From NCBI RefSeq assembly GCF_000442315.1, contig NZ_KE557320.1, forward strand, positions 499,235-563,234: a DNA stretch of 64,000 nt, given 5' to 3'. The translations under genes and the position numbers were made by a program. The notes under the pieces were generated by a model, which ran no database searches, had not been told where the DNA came from, and was given only the letters and a program-made list of their open reading frames with translations. Shown in pieces: positions 20,375 through 30,443 of this stretch (the stretch's first letter is position 1; every line of letters starts with the position of its first letter). Source of the stretch: Rubellimicrobium thermophilum DSM 16684. GTDB lineage: Bacteria; Pseudomonadota; Alphaproteobacteria; Rhodobacterales; Rhodobacteraceae.

Positions 20375-23212
20375 TCATTCGGCGGCTTGGGCGTAATCCT
20401 CGACCGGCGGACAGATGCAGACCAGATTCCGGTCGCCATAGGCATTGTCCACGCGCCCGACAGGCGGCCAATACTTGTCCACCCGGAACGCCCCAGGCGG
20501 GAAGCACCCCTGTTCACGGCTGTAGGGACGATCCCAGTCGGCCACGAGATCCTGGACAGTATGCGGCGCGCGGCGGAGGGGAGACTCCTCGACCCGCCAG
20601 TCGCCGCGTTCCACGGCGGCAATCTCCTCGCGGATGCCGAGCATCGCGGCGATGAACCGGTCGATCTCGGCCTTGGGTTCGGATTCGGTCGGTTCCACCA
20701 TCAGCGTTCCGGCCACAGGCCAGGACATGGTGGGGGCGTGGAATCCGTTGTCGATAAGCCGTTTGGCGATGTCTTCTACCGTAATGCCGTGGGCGGCGAA
20801 GGGCCGGGTGTCGAGGATGCATTCATGCGCGACCCGTCCGCGATTGCCGGCGAACAGGATGGGATAGGCATCCTTCAGGCGCGCCGCGACATAATTGGCG
20901 CTCAGGATGGCGACCTTTGTCGCCTGGGTCAGCCCGGCCCCACCCATGAGAAGGCAATATGCCCATGAAATCAGGAGGATCGATGCCGATCCGAAGGGCG
21001 CAGCCGAAACTGCGCCGGCCTGACCGCTTCGGGGATCGGTCGGCAGATAGGGCGCCAGATGGGCCTTGACCCCGATCGGGCCCATCCCGGGCCCGCCGCC
21101 ACCATGGGGAATGGCAAAGGTCTTGTGGAGGTTCAGATGCGAGACATCGGCCCCGACAAGCCCCGGTTTCACAAGGCCCACCAGGGCATTCATGTTCGCG
21201 CCATCCAGATAGACCTGCCCGCCATGGGCATGGGTGATGTCGCAGACCTCGCGCAGCGTGTCCTCGAAAACCCCATGCGTGGACGGATAGGTGATCATGC
21301 AGGCGGCGAGACGATCCCCCGCCGCGGCGGCCTTGGCCCGGAAATCCTCCAGGTCCACATCCCCCTGGCTTGTGGATCGGACAACCACAACCTCCATCCC
21401 GGCCATCTGGGCCGAGGCGGGATTGGTCCCGTGGGCACTGACCGGGATCAGGCAAATGCGCCGCTGATCATCGCCGCGGGCACGGTGATAGCGCAGGATC
21501 GTCAGAAGGCCGGCATACTCTCCCTGCGCGCCCGAATTCGGCTGCATCGAGAAGGCGTCATAGCCGGTGATCTCGCACAGCTTGGCCGAAAGGTCCTCGA
21601 TCGCCTCGCGATAGCCGGCAGCCTGATCCTCGGGACAGAACGGATGGAGATTGGCGAATTCCGGCCAGGTGAGGGGGATCATCTCGGCCGCGGCATTCAG
21701 CTTCATCGTGCAGGATCCCAGGGGGATCATGGCGCGATCCAGGGCAAGATCGCGGTCCGACAGACGACGCATGTAGCGCATCATCTCTGCCTCGGCCCGG
21801 TTCATGTGAAAGACCGGATGGGTCAGATAGGATGAGGTGCGCAGGAGATCTTCGGGGATGGCGACATTCCCCCGATGCGGCGGGGCCGCGTCGATTCCAA
21901 AGGTGCGAAGCACGCGCAGCAGCACCTGCTCGTCAGTCGTCTCGTCCAGGGAGATCCCGACGCGGTCGGTCCCGATCCGGCGGAGATTCAGTCCCTCGGC
22001 GCGCGCAGCGGCCAGAATTCCCGCCTGACCTACCCCGACCTCGACAGTGATCGTGTCGAAGAAATGCGAGGGCGAGACCCGTGCCCCGGCAGCCTGCAGG
22101 GCCCGTGCCAGACGCTGCGTATGGATGTGGACGCGCTCGGCGATGGCGCGCAGCCCCTTGGGCCCATGGAACACCGCATACATCGAGGCCATGACCGCAA
22201 GCAGGGCCTGGGCGGTGCAGACATTGGACGTCGCCTTCTCGCGGCGGATGTGCTGCTCCCGGGTCTGGAGCGCGAGGCGATAGGCGCGATTTCCCCGCGC
22301 ATCCACCGAGACGCCGACGATCCGGCCCGGCATGGCCCGCTTCAGCGAATCCCGGCAGGACATGAAGGCGGCATGTGGCCCGCCATAGCCCATGGGAACA
22401 CCGAAGCGCTGGGCGCTTCCCACGGCAATGTCTGCCCCCATCGCGCCGGGCTCCTTCAGCAGGGTCAGGGCGAGCAGATCCGTCGCGACGATGGCCAGCG
22501 CCCCGGCTGCATGCAGGCGATCGATGTCGCCGGTCAGGTCGCGGAGATGGCCGAATGTACCGGGATACTGGAAGATTGCCCCGAAAACCTCTGAAGGAAC
22601 AAGAGAATCCGGTGGTCCGACAAGAACATGGATGCCCAGGGGCTCGGCCCTTGTGCGGATGACGGCAATTGTCTGGGGATGGCAGTCCTCGGCGACGAAA
22701 AAGGCCTTGGCCTTCGATTTGGCGCTGCGCTGCGCCATCGTCATCGCCTCGGCAGCGGCAGTGGCCTCATCGAGGAGCGAGGCATTCGCGACCGGCAGGC
22801 CGGTCAGGTCCGACACCATCGTCTGGAAATTGAGAAGCGCCTCGAGGCGGCCCTGGGCGATTTCCGGCTGATAGGGTGTATAGGCCGTGTACCAGGCAGG
22901 ATTCTCAAGGATGTTCCGCTGGATGGCAGGTGGTGTGACAGTGCCGTAATAGCCTTGTCCGATCAGCGAGATGAGGGGCCGGTTGCGCGCGGCGACGGCG
23001 CGCATCCGGGCCAGAAGCTCGCGCTCCGTCAGGGCGGGCCAGGACAGGCTGTCCTTCTGCCGGATCGATGCCGGCACGGTCTCGTCGATCAGGGCATCGA
23101 GGGAAGGTGCGCCGACAACCTCGAGCATCTCGGCCATTTCCTCCGGGGACGGGCCGATATGGCGGCGGTTGGCAAAGTCGTCAGGGTCGTAACCGACCGG
23201 CTGCCAGGCCAT
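20375..23212 (-). CDS. gcvP: glycine dehydrogenase (decarboxylating), P protein
   Basis: This is the PLP enzyme of the glycine cleavage system. It decarboxylates glycine and transfers the aminomethyl group to lipoylated GcvH. It is the single-chain form, 945 residues. The PLP lysine is K697 in [18 protein letters not shown], and [15 protein letters not shown] precedes it at about 550. The N-terminal half is the degenerate non-catalytic PLP fold. It is the last gene of gcvT-gcvH-gcvP, with 24 bp between gcvH and its ATG. Confidence 0.97.
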   Translation of the reverse strand: MAWQPVGYDPDDFANRRHIGPSPEEMAEMLEVVGAPSLDALIDETVPASIRQKDSLSWPALTERELLARMRAVAARNRPLISLIGQGYYGTVTPPAIQRNILENPAWYTAYTPYQPEIAQGRLEALLNFQTMVSDLTGLPVANASLLDEATAAAEAMTMAQRSAKSKAKAFFVAEDCHPQTIAVIRTRAEPLGIHVLVGPPDSLVPSEVFGAIFQYPGTFGHLRDLTGDIDRLHAAGALAIVATDLLALTLLKEPGAMGADIAVGSAQRFGVPMGYGGPHAAFMSCRDSLKRAMPGRIVGVSVDARGNRAYRLALQTREQHIRREKATSNVCTAQALLAVMASMYAVFHGPKGLRAIAERVHIHTQRLARALQAAGARVSPSHFFDTITVEVGVGQAGILAAARAEGLNLRRIGTDRVGISLDETTDEQVLLRVLRTFGIDAAPPHRGNVAIPEDLLRTSSYLTHPVFHMNRAEAEMMRYMRRLSDRDLALDRAMIPLGSCTMKLNAAAEMIPLTWPEFANLHPFCPEDQAAGYREAIEDLSAKLCEITGYDAFSMQPNSGAQGEYAGLLTILRYHRARGDDQRRICLIPVSAHGTNPASAQMAGMEVVVVRSTSQGDVDLEDFRAKAAAAGDRLAACMITYPSTHGVFEDTLREVCDITHAHGGQVYLDGANMNALVGLVKPGLVGADVSHLNLHKTFAIPHGGGGPGMGPIGVKAHLAPYLPTDPRSGQAGAVSAAPFGSASILLISWAYCLLMGGAGLTQATKVAILSANYVAARLKDAYPILFAGNRGRVAHECILDTRPFAAHGITVEDIAKRLIDNGFHAPTMSWPVAGTLMVEPTESEPKAEIDRFIAAMLGIREEIAAVERGDWRVEESPLRRAPHTVQDLVADWDRPYSREQGCFPPGAFRVDKYWPPVGRVDNAYGDRNLVCICPPVEDYAQAAE

Positions 23213-23236
23213 GCTGAGCTCCTCCTGAATGACCGA

Positions 23237-23599
23237 TCAGGCGATCATGTCCTGATATTCATCCTCGTCCATGAACCCGTCGAGGACGGCCAGATCATCC
23301 ACCCGGATCTTGAAGAACCATCCGGCGCCGAGGGGATCCTCGTTGATCAGGCCGGGATTTTCCGTGAGCTTCTGATTGACCTCGACGATCTCGCCATCCA
23401 CGGGCGCCAGGATGTCCGATGCGGCCTTGACGCTCTCGATCACGACGACTTCGTCGCCGGCCGCCACCATGGCCTCGACCTCGGGGAGTTCGACGAAGAC
23501 GATGTCTCCCAGCTCCTTGGCCGCGTGTTCGGTGATCCCCACGACGATGACGTTTTCGCCTTCGGGACGAAGCCATTCGTGGTCTTCGGTGAATTTCAT
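23237..23599 (-). CDS. gcvH: glycine cleavage system H protein
   Basis: This is the lipoyl carrier of the glycine cleavage system, 120 residues from the ATG at 23599. The lipoylation lysine is K58 in ESVKAAS, in the usual position, and the N-terminus MKFTEDHEWLR is standard. It lies 8 bp after gcvT. A long upstream extension of the frame overlaps gcvT and is not real. Confidence 0.97.
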   Translation of the reverse strand: MKFTEDHEWLRPEGENVIVVGITEHAAKELGDIVFVELPEVEAMVAAGDEVVVIESVKAASDILAPVDGEIVEVNQKLTENPGLINEDPLGAGWFFKIRVDDLAVLDGFMDEDEYQDMIA

Positions 23600-23607
23600 C
23601 GGATGCC

Positions 23608-24738
23608 TCAACGCTTGAAGGAGGGTGGGACGAAGGGAAGGGAACAGACCGTGGCCGGAAGGGTCTTTCCGCGGACCTCTCCTGTCAGGCGCGTTCCGGG
23701 CGATGCAAAGGCGATATCGACATAGGCCATGGCGATGGGGGCGCCGAGGGTCGGCCCGAATCCGCCCGATGTCACGCGTCCGATCGGTCCGGCCTCGGCC
23801 AGAACCGGGGTGCCCGCGCGCATCGGCTGACGCCCTTCGGGGCGCAGGCCGACCCGGCGGCGCCGGGGACCGATCTCCAGTTGTCGCAGGATCCGGTCCG
23901 CCCCCGGAAAGCCGCCGTGACGGGGGCCTCCTGCCCGGCGGGACCGGCCGATGGACCACTCAAGGGCGGCTTCCACCGGGCTGGTGCTGCGGTCGATGTC
24001 CTGCCCGTAGAGACAGAGGCCGGCTTCGAGGCGCAGGGAGTCCCTCGCGGCCAGCCCCGCAGGCTTCACCCCAGGCTGGCTCAGAAGGGCCAGGGCGAGG
24101 GACTCGGCCGCGGCCAGGGGAACCGAGATCTCGAAGCCATCCTCGCCGGTGTAGCCGGATCGCGAAACCCAGATCTCGCAGTCATGCCAGCGAAAGCTGG
24201 CGGCATCCATGAAGCGCATGGCCTCGATGCCGGGCAGCAGTGCAGACAGCGCTGCGGCCGATTGCGGCCCCTGCAGGGCGAACAGGGCACGATCCGTGAT
24301 CTCCTCGATGTCTGCGCCGGGCAGGGCATCGGACAGATGTGCGATGTCTGCGTTGCGGGTGGCGGCATTGACGACCAGGAAAAGGTGATCGGGGCGGGCC
24401 GTGATCATCAGGTCATCGAGGATGCCGCCGGCATCGTCCGTCAGCAGGGCATAGCGCTGCCGCCCTTCCGGGAGCCCGCAGAGATCCGCCGGCGTGAGGC
24501 CTTCCATGGCGGCACGGAGACGCTCCATCCCGTGATGGGGCCGCAGGATCACCTGACCCATATGGCTCACATCAAAGAGGCTGGCGGCGGATCGGGTCTG
24601 CTCATGTTCGGCGATGACCCCATCGCCATAGTGGAGGGGCATGTCCCAGCCGGCGAAGGGGCCCATCCGCGCACCCAGGCTGCGATGGAGGCCATCGAGA
24701 GGCAGATGCCTCAGACCTTGAGTTGCCGTTGCATTCAA
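23608..24738 (-). CDS. gcvT: glycine cleavage system aminomethyltransferase, T protein
   Basis: GcvT transfers the methylene carbon from the H-protein-bound aminomethyl group to tetrahydrofolate and releases ammonia. Conserved blocks are GPFAGWDMPLHYG near the N-terminus, SLFDVSHMGQ, and SGYTGEDGFEISV. Two starts are possible. An ATG at 24756 has no ribosome-binding site. A TTG at 24738 is preceded at 6 bp by GGGGAGG and gives 376 residues, the usual length, so the TTG is preferred. It is the first gene of the operon and carries a strong promoter and operator-like repeat upstream (24835-24893). No glycine riboswitch was recognised. Confidence 0.93.
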   Translation of the reverse strand: MNATATQGLRHLPLDGLHRSLGARMGPFAGWDMPLHYGDGVIAEHEQTRSAASLFDVSHMGQVILRPHHGMERLRAAMEGLTPADLCGLPEGRQRYALLTDDAGGILDDLMITARPDHLFLVVNAATRNADIAHLSDALPGADIEEITDRALFALQGPQSAAALSALLPGIEAMRFMDAASFRWHDCEIWVSRSGYTGEDGFEISVPLAAAESLALALLSQPGVKPAGLAARDSLRLEAGLCLYGQDIDRSTSPVEAALEWSIGRSRRAGGPRHGGFPGADRILRQLEIGPRRRRVGLRPEGRQPMRAGTPVLAEAGPIGRVTSGGFGPTLGAPIAMAYVDIAFASPGTRLTGEVRGKTLPATVCSLPFVPPSFKR

Positions 24739-24790
24739 GGGCGCCTCCCCAGCCATGACCGGACAAGGGGTATGTCCAGCCAGCGTGCGA

Positions 24791-24810
24791 CGCAAGCGCC
24801 CAGGCTTGCG
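24791..24810. repeat. 7-bp inverted repeat in the gcvT leader
   Basis: CGCAAGC and GCTTGCG are perfect complements 6 bp apart in the transcribed leader of gcvT. It could form a small hairpin; no function is known. Confidence 0.35.
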
Positions 24811-24834
24811 ACAAGGGATCCGTTCAGGGCCAAA

Positions 24835-24855
24835 ATGCAGGATATCATCCTGCAT
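24835..24855 (-). promoter_or_regulatory. operator-like 21-bp inverted repeat at the gcvT transcription start
   Basis: ATGCAGGAT-ATC-ATCCTGCAT has perfect 9-bp arms and covers roughly +2 to +22 of the predicted gcvT transcript, a classic repressor position. An imperfect second copy (GCAGGAT-GA-TCTTGC, 24899-24913) lies upstream of the -35, with centres 61 bp apart, close to six helical turns. Confidence 0.6.
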
Positions 24856-24864
24856 GTTTGTTAA

Positions 24865-24893
24865 TTATTAGAATAAAAACTCAGTATAGTCAA
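24865..24893 (-). promoter_or_regulatory. strong sigma-70-type promoter of the gcvT-gcvH-gcvP operon
   Basis: TTGACT (24888-24893) and TAATAA (24865-24870) are exactly 17 bp apart in an AT-rich spacer. It is the best promoter match in the window and reads into gcvT. Confidence 0.7.
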
Positions 24894-24908
24894 GAATAGC
24901 AGGATGAT

Positions 24909-24945
24909 CTTGCAAAGTTTCCGATAGGAAACGCATCTTTGCGAG
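24909..24945. promoter_or_regulatory. nested inverted repeat between gcvT and the D-amino-acid dehydrogenase gene
   Basis: GTTTCC-GATA-GGAAAC (24917-24932) sits inside a wider imperfect repeat (CTTGCAAAG … CTTTGCGAG). It lies between the two divergent genes, nearer the dehydrogenase, and may form its leader hairpin or a regulator site. Confidence 0.35.
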
Positions 24946-24996
24946 CATCTGCGCACTCCCCTGCGCTATCCCCCGGATGACAGCGGGAGACGGACG

Positions 24997-26295
24997 ATGA
25001 AGGTGATTGTTCTGGGGGCCGGCGTGATCGGCGTCACCACGGCGTGGTATCTGCGTCAGGCGGGTCACGATGTGGCGGTTCTCGAACGGCGGGCGGCGCC
25101 GGGGCTCGAGACATCCTTCGCCAATGCCGGAGAGGTCAGCCCCGGCTATTCAGCCCCATGGGCGGCGCCCGGCATCCCGCTCAAAGCCTTGCGCTGGATG
25201 CTCCAGCGCCATGCCCCCCTGATCCTGCGGCCCGATCTCGACTGGGCGCGCCTCGTCTGGCTGGCCCGGATGCTGATGAACTGCACCTCTGCTGCTTATG
25301 CCACCAACAAGGCAAGGATGGTGCGCCTGGCCGAATATTCGCGGCGCGAGCTCGAGGCGCTCCGCGAGGCGACCGCAATCCGTTATGACGAGCGAATGCT
25401 CGGAACGCTGCAGGTCTTCCGCAGCGAACGGCAGATGCAGGCGGCACAGAAGGACATTGCCGTCCTGCAGGACAGGGGAGTCCGATTCGAGCTGCTCGAT
25501 GCCGACGGGTGCGTCCGTGCCGAACCCGGCCTGGCTGACGCAAGGGGCCGGATCGCCGGCGGGCTTCGCCTCCCGGGGGACGAGACCGGGGACTGCTTCA
25601 AGTTCACCACAGCCCTTGCAGCACTCTCGCGCGAGGCAGGCGTGTCGTTCCATCACGGCATCACGGTCGAACGCCTCCTTCTGGAACGGGGCCGGATTGT
25701 CGGGGTCATCACCGATCATGGACCGCTGCAGGGCGATGCCGTGGTCGTGGCTCTCGGCAGCCATTCCCCTGCCTTGCTGCGGCCTCTGGGTCTGCGTCTG
25801 CCGGTCTGTCCGGTGAAGGGTTATTCCCTGACCATTCCGATCCGCGATGCCGCACGGGCCCCCGTCTCGACCGTGATGGACGAGACCTACAAGGTTGCCA
25901 TCACCCGGCTCGGCGACCGGATCAGGGTCGGGGGGCTGGCGGAAATTGCCGGTTTTGACCTTTCCCTGCCCGAAAGGCGCAAGGCGACCCTGCTGCGATC
26001 GCTGACCGATCTCTTCGATGGCGCCGGTGCCGTCGAGGATGCGGATTTCTGGTGCGGTCTCCGGCCGATGACGCCGGATGGAACACCCGTCGTCGGGCCG
26101 ACGCCGATCCCGGGACTGTGGACCAATACCGGACATGGCACCCTGGGATGGACCATGGCCGCCGGATCGGGTCGGGTCCTGGCCGATCTCATCTCCGGGA
26201 TCCGTCCCGAGATCGAGACAGCCGATCTCGGTCTGTCGCGCTATCTGCGGCGCGACGGGATCCGGGCAGGGGTGCTGCGACCGATCGAGGCCTGA
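24997..26295 (+). CDS. dadA: D-amino-acid dehydrogenase small subunit (DadA-like FAD oxidoreductase)
   Basis: This flavoprotein is expected to deaminate D-amino acids oxidatively at the membrane and pass electrons to quinone. It has 432 residues. The FAD-binding Rossmann motif GAGVIGVTTAWYL starts at residue 8. The DadA signature FANAGEVSPGYSAPWAAPG is at about 41-59, and the C-terminal FAD contact GLWTNTGHGTLGWTMAAGSGR (in two parts, near 380-400) is intact. It is divergent from the glycine cleavage operon, which fits joint amino-acid catabolism. The ribosome-binding site GGGAGA precedes the ATG. Confidence 0.9.
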   Translation: MKVIVLGAGVIGVTTAWYLRQAGHDVAVLERRAAPGLETSFANAGEVSPGYSAPWAAPGIPLKALRWMLQRHAPLILRPDLDWARLVWLARMLMNCTSAAYATNKARMVRLAEYSRRELEALREATAIRYDERMLGTLQVFRSERQMQAAQKDIAVLQDRGVRFELLDADGCVRAEPGLADARGRIAGGLRLPGDETGDCFKFTTALAALSREAGVSFHHGITVERLLLERGRIVGVITDHGPLQGDAVVVALGSHSPALLRPLGLRLPVCPVKGYSLTIPIRDAARAPVSTVMDETYKVAITRLGDRIRVGGLAEIAGFDLSLPERRKATLLRSLTDLFDGAGAVEDADFWCGLRPMTPDGTPVVGPTPIPGLWTNTGHGTLGWTMAAGSGRVLADLISGIRPEIETADLGLSRYLRRDGIRAGVLRPIEA

Positions 26296-26428
26296 ATGCA
26301 TGGCCGTGGCGCCTGCATCCTGTCCTTGACAGCGAAGAGAAGGGAGACAGGGCGCGCTGCAATGTGAGGCCCGCTCCCGTGACGCCGGCCACCGGCCAGC
26401 GTATGGGTGGGAGGGAAGGATATCAGCC

Positions 26429-27184
26429 ATGCTCACATCCGATCTCATCCTCGATGCAACTCTCCTGCCGGCGATGGCAGTCGCCCTTTTCGGGGGGGTG
26501 CTGTCCTTCCTTTCGCCCTGCGTCCTGCCCATCGTCCCGCCTTACCTCGCCTATATGAGCGGCATGACGATGGGAGAGCTTTCGCGGACCCGGGGGGCGC
26601 CACGACAGGTTCTGACGGCCGCCGCCTTCTTCGTGCTGGGCCTCTCAACCGTGTTCCTGCTGCTTGGTGCGGCAGCCTCTGCCCTCGGGCGTGCGCTGCT
26701 GCAATGGCAGGACTGGTTCGTGCCGTTGGCCGGTGCCGTCATCATGCTGTTCGGTCTTCATTTTCTCGGGATCTTCCGGATCCCGATCCTGGCGCGGGAG
26801 AGGCGGATCGAGGCGGGCGATCGCGGCGGCTCGGCCCTCGGGGCTTATGTCCTGGGCCTCGCCTTCGCCTTTGGCTGGACTCCCTGCCTTGGCCCGATCC
26901 TTGGAGCGATCCTCGGGATTGCGGCGACGGAGGCAAGCCTGGCCAGAGGCACAGTGCTCCTTGCCGCCTATGCCGTCGGCCTCGGTATCCCCTTCCTGCT
27001 GGCCGCGGCTTTCTTCCCACGGCTCGGCAAGACGATGGACGGCTTGCGGCCCCATATGGGCCGGATCGAGACGCTCTCCGGGCTTCTGCTGTGGACCGTG
27101 GGACTGCTGATGATGACAGGGCAGTTCACGGCTCTGTCCTTCTGGCTGCTCGAAACCTTTCCGGTTCTCGGATCGGTCGGCTGA
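26429..27184 (+). CDS. ccdA: CcdA-type cytochrome c biogenesis/thiol-disulfide transmembrane protein
   Basis: CcdA carries reducing equivalents across the inner membrane to periplasmic thiol proteins used in cytochrome c assembly. The protein has 251 residues and six or seven membrane segments. The paired redox cysteines are in the internally repeated motifs SPCVLP (residue about 31) and TPCLGP (about 153), the hallmark of the DsbD beta/CcdA family. It is followed 40 bp later by the membrane hydrolase gene, but a functional link is unclear. Confidence 0.9.
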   Translation: MLTSDLILDATLLPAMAVALFGGVLSFLSPCVLPIVPPYLAYMSGMTMGELSRTRGAPRQVLTAAAFFVLGLSTVFLLLGAAASALGRALLQWQDWFVPLAGAVIMLFGLHFLGIFRIPILARERRIEAGDRGGSALGAYVLGLAFAFGWTPCLGPILGAILGIAATEASLARGTVLLAAYAVGLGIPFLLAAAFFPRLGKTMDGLRPHMGRIETLSGLLLWTVGLLMMTGQFTALSFWLLETFPVLGSVG

Positions 27185-27224
27185 TGCCTTACCTTCGCCA
27201 TGCTCCATCACTAACCATGCAGGC

Positions 27225-28474
27225 ATGGACAGGGTCGAAGGCAGGGCCGTCGCGCGGCGCCGGGTGTTCTACATTCCCGGCTACGACCCCCATCATCCCC
27301 GACGCTATTACGAATTGTATCGTCAGGAAGGGCCGGCCCAGGCGGCCATTTCCGGCTATGTGATCGAAACATCGCCAAAGCGCGGCGCCCGGCCCTTCGG
27401 CTGGAAGGCCACGGGGCACATGGATGGCCGGCAGACGGAGGCGGACTTCAGCGTCCTGATGTGGTCCGACATCGTGCGCGAATCGATGAACACCGGTATT
27501 GTCGGCACTTATGTCCAGATGCTGCGGACGCTCTGGATCTATGTCTCATCGGGGGCCCTCTGGCGTCTGATGGGCCTGCGCAAGGGCCCCGTCATTGCCG
27601 CGCTCTATCCGCCACTGATGCTGATCGGGCAGGGGGCGGTTGCAGTCGGTCTGGGCCTTCTGGCCGGCTGGGCTGCCGCGCAGGGGGTGGAGGCTTCTGG
27701 GCTCGGAGGGCGGACAGCTGCCCGCCTTGTCGGGGGGATCGCTGCCCTGGGCCTTGCGGTGGCCGTCCTGCAGTGGTTCCGGCGCAAGGATGCCAGGCTC
27801 TTTGCCTATTACCTGCTGCATGACTATGCCTTTTCCGCCCGCTGAGGGGGGCCAATCCCCCGGCGCTGGAGCAGCGGCTGGGCGAGTTCCGCCAGGCGAT
27901 CGCCGAGGCCCTGCAGGAAGACGGAATCGACGAGGTGCTGCTTGTCGGACATTCCTCCGGTGCCCATCTCGCGGTTTCGGTCATGGCCGATCTGGTCCGT
28001 TTGCAGGATCTGTCCCCCCGGAACGGACCCGCGCTGGGGCTTCTGACCCTGGGGCAGGTCATCCCGATGATGTCCTTCCTGCCTGAAGCTCACCGCCTCC
28101 GGGGCGATCTGGCCTGTCTGGCCGCATGCGACCGCATTGCATGGGTGGATGTCTCTGCGCCGGGCGACGGCTGTGCCTTTGCGCTGTGCGATCCGGTGGC
28201 CGTGTCCGGAGTCCGGCCGCCCGGCGCGTGCTGGCCTCTGGTCATTTCCGCCGCCTTCACCCGGACCCTGTCCCCCGAACGATGGAAGCGGTTGCGCTGG
28301 CGCTTCTTCCGGCTCCACTTCCAGTATCTCTGCGCCTTCGATCATCCCGGCGATTACGACTATTTCCGTATCACGGCCGGTCCTCGCACCTTGCGGGACC
28401 GCTTTGCCGGGCGGCCTCCCTCGCGGTCGCGGATCGAACGGCCTGTCTCGCCCCACAGGTCGGTGGCGGCATGA
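27225..28474 (+). CDS. membrane-associated alpha/beta hydrolase-like protein, frameshifted
   Basis: The first frame encodes a strand-start block (RVFYIPGYDPHHPRRYYELYR), a helix-rich middle, and two membrane segments at about residues 125-185. It then stops at 27845. Eighty bases on, another frame continues with EVLLVGHSSGAHLAVSVMADL, a GxSxG nucleophile elbow, followed by the rest of an alpha/beta hydrolase fold and a C-terminal RSVAA. The join needs either one added base or two removed bases between about 27831 and 27851, where T4 and G6 runs lie. The repaired protein has about 416 residues. Lipase or esterase activity is likely but the substrate is unknown. The stop overlaps the P450 start (ATGA), so the two are translationally coupled. 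Confidence 0.6.
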
Positions 28475-29827
28475 TCCGCCCCCCGAAACCGGCATCGAGG
28501 CCTGACCGGGTCTCTCTGCTGCGCTATCTGCGCCTGTTCCGCCGCGACATCCTCAGCGCCCAGCCCGCAAGGCTCTATCGCGCCTGGATGGCCGAGTTCC
28601 GCACGCCCTTCTTCACCTCCTATCTGGTCAACGATCCGGCCCTGCTGCGACGGGTGCTGGATGAATGTCCCGGCCAGTTCCCCAAATCCGACCGGATCGG
28701 GGCGGGGCGTCCGGCCGCTTCTGGGCCAGTCCGTCTTCGTGACGAACGGAAAACAGTGGGAACGCCAGCGCCGGATCATCGACCCCGCCCTCGAGGGCGG
28801 ACGGCTGCGCGAGACCTTTCCGGCCCTGCATGCCGCAGGGGCAGCCGCCGCAGGACGGATCGCGAGGCTTGCGGATGGCCGGCCTTTCGATATCGAACCC
28901 GAGGCCAGCCATGCCGCGGCCGATGCCATCTTCCGGACGCTGTTCTCGATCCCCATCGAGGATCACACCGCAACGGCCGTCTTCGAGGCATTCCGTCAGC
29001 ATCAACGGACGCAGCCGCTCCTCAACCTCGCCGCCTTCGTGCCCCTGCCGTCCTGGTTCCCGCGCTTTCACCGATGGCGGACGCTGGCAACCGCGCGGAA
29101 GATCCGCCGCCTCATTGGCGGTCTGACCCGTGATCGTGCAAAGGCCATCGAGGAGGGCACGGCCCCGGATGATCTCGCAACCAAGATCATGACGACGCGC
29201 GATCCTCTGTCCGGCGAGAGATTCGCCTGGCAGGAGATGGTCGATCAGGTGGCAATCTTCTTCCTGGCTGGGCATGAGACATCGGCCTCGGCCCTGTCAT
29301 GGGCGCTCTGGCTGCTGGCTGCCCATCCCGAATGGCAGGACCGTGCCGCCGCTGAGGCCATGGCCTATGACGACAGTTTTGCCGGCCTGGGAAAGCTTCG
29401 CGTCTGCCGGGATGTGTTCCGCGAAGCCTTGCGGCTTTATCCGCCGGTTCCGATGATGGTGCGCGAGGCCGCCTGTCCCCAGACCTTCCGGGGCAGGGCG
29501 GTCGCCAGGGGGGCCCAGATCGTGCTGTCCCCTTGGCATCTCCATCGCCATGAACGGATCTGGACCGAGCCGGACCGCTTTGATCCCGGCCGCTGGAATA
29601 CCGAAGACGGCCGTCATTGCGCGCGCGAAGCCTATCTGCCCTTTTCGCGCGGCCCCCGGGTCTGTCCGGGGGCAGGGTTCGCCATGGTCGAAGGGCCGCT
29701 GTTCCTGGCTCTCCTCCTCCGACGGATCCGGTTCCATGTCGATGAGACCCGCCTTCCCGTTCCGGTTGCCCATCTGACGGTCAGGGGGCGAGACGGGATC
29801 TGGCTGAGGGGAACCCCACGATCCTGA
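28471..29827 (+). CDS. cytochrome P450, frameshifted
   Basis: This is a soluble bacterial P450 monooxygenase of about 451 residues once joined. The N-terminal frame (MIRPPKPASRPDRVSLLRYLR … DECPGQFPKSDRIG) passes into the main frame near 28699-28707, where removing one base from a GGGG run gives …GVRPLLGQSVFV. The I-helix oxygen-activation motif is AGHETSASAL, the K-helix ExxR is in REALRLYPP, and the haem-ligating cysteine is in FSRGPRVCPGAGFA. Redox partners are not in the window. The substrate is unknown; coupling to a membrane hydrolase suggests a lipid or hydrophobic acid. Confidence 0.88.
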
Positions 29828-29977
29828 TCGGCACCGGTCCGTCCGGACAGGGACGCGCAGCGGCTGTCTGTCGGCAACAGGCCGGCGACCCTTCATGAGG
29901 GATCGCCCGCATGGGCCGCGGTCATTCGGCCCTTGGTCTGACGGAACGGTGCCGGGGCAGGCGGCCCATCCGGGGGC

Positions 29978-30196
29978 TCAGTGCCGCGACAGGGCCCAGC
30001 GGAGCAGCCAGACCCGGATCGCGGAGGCCAGAGCCGTTTCTGGGTCGCGCTCTTCGTCGATGCGCGTGCAGAGGGCGTTTACCGAGAGCCCCTCGGCCCG
30101 GGCAGCCTCCTGAAGCACCTCCCAGAACGCATCCTCGAGCGATACAGAGGTGCGATGACCATGCAGGGTCAGTGAGCGTTTCCGGGGGGCGCCCAT
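29978..30196 (-). CDS. ribbon-helix-helix domain protein (RHH_4-like)
   Basis: This 72-residue protein looks like a small DNA-binding ribbon-helix-helix protein: RSLTLHGHRTSVSLEDAFWEVLQ is the strand-helix start and GLSVNALCTRIDEER the second helix. The ATG at 30196 overlaps the stop of the DUF4169 gene (TGATG); a GTG one codon upstream is an alternative. The pairing with DUF4169 is something I associate with Rhodobacterales. The target is unknown. Confidence 0.75.
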   Translation of the reverse strand: MGAPRKRSLTLHGHRTSVSLEDAFWEVLQEAARAEGLSVNALCTRIDEERDPETALASAIRVWLLRWALSRH

Positions 30197-30375
30197 CACG
30201 TCTCGCGTTTCAGGGCATCCAGATCACGCTGGGCCTTCTCGTTGCGCATTGCTTCCAGACGCTTCTGGGCCCTGGTCCGTCCGTATTTCAAGGCATTGGC
30301 GTCGGCCCTGCGCTCCTCCCTCGCCCGCTCGCGTGCCTTGCGGGCCCTGTTCAGGTTGATCGGGGATCCGCTCAT
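30196..30375 (-). CDS. DUF4169 family protein
   Basis: This 59-residue, highly charged helical protein begins MSGSPINLNRARKARERARE, the pattern I associate with DUF4169. Over a third of residues are Arg, Lys or Glu and it is probably a single long helix. Its function is unknown. It is translationally coupled to the RHH gene and lies 68 bp after fumC. Confidence 0.75.
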   Translation of the reverse strand: MSGSPINLNRARKARERAREERRADANALKYGRTRAQKRLEAMRNEKAQRDLDALKRET

Positions 30376-30443
30376 GGCACACCTCGGGTCGAAAGGATGG
30401 GTCGGTTCGCGCAGGGCCGCCGACAGGACGCCGATGGCGATCC

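Noticed and set aside
24739..24996. Glycine riboswitch upstream of gcvT
   Set aside because: The conserved core of the aptamer was looked for on the minus strand and not found; the leader is short and dominated by simple inverted repeats.
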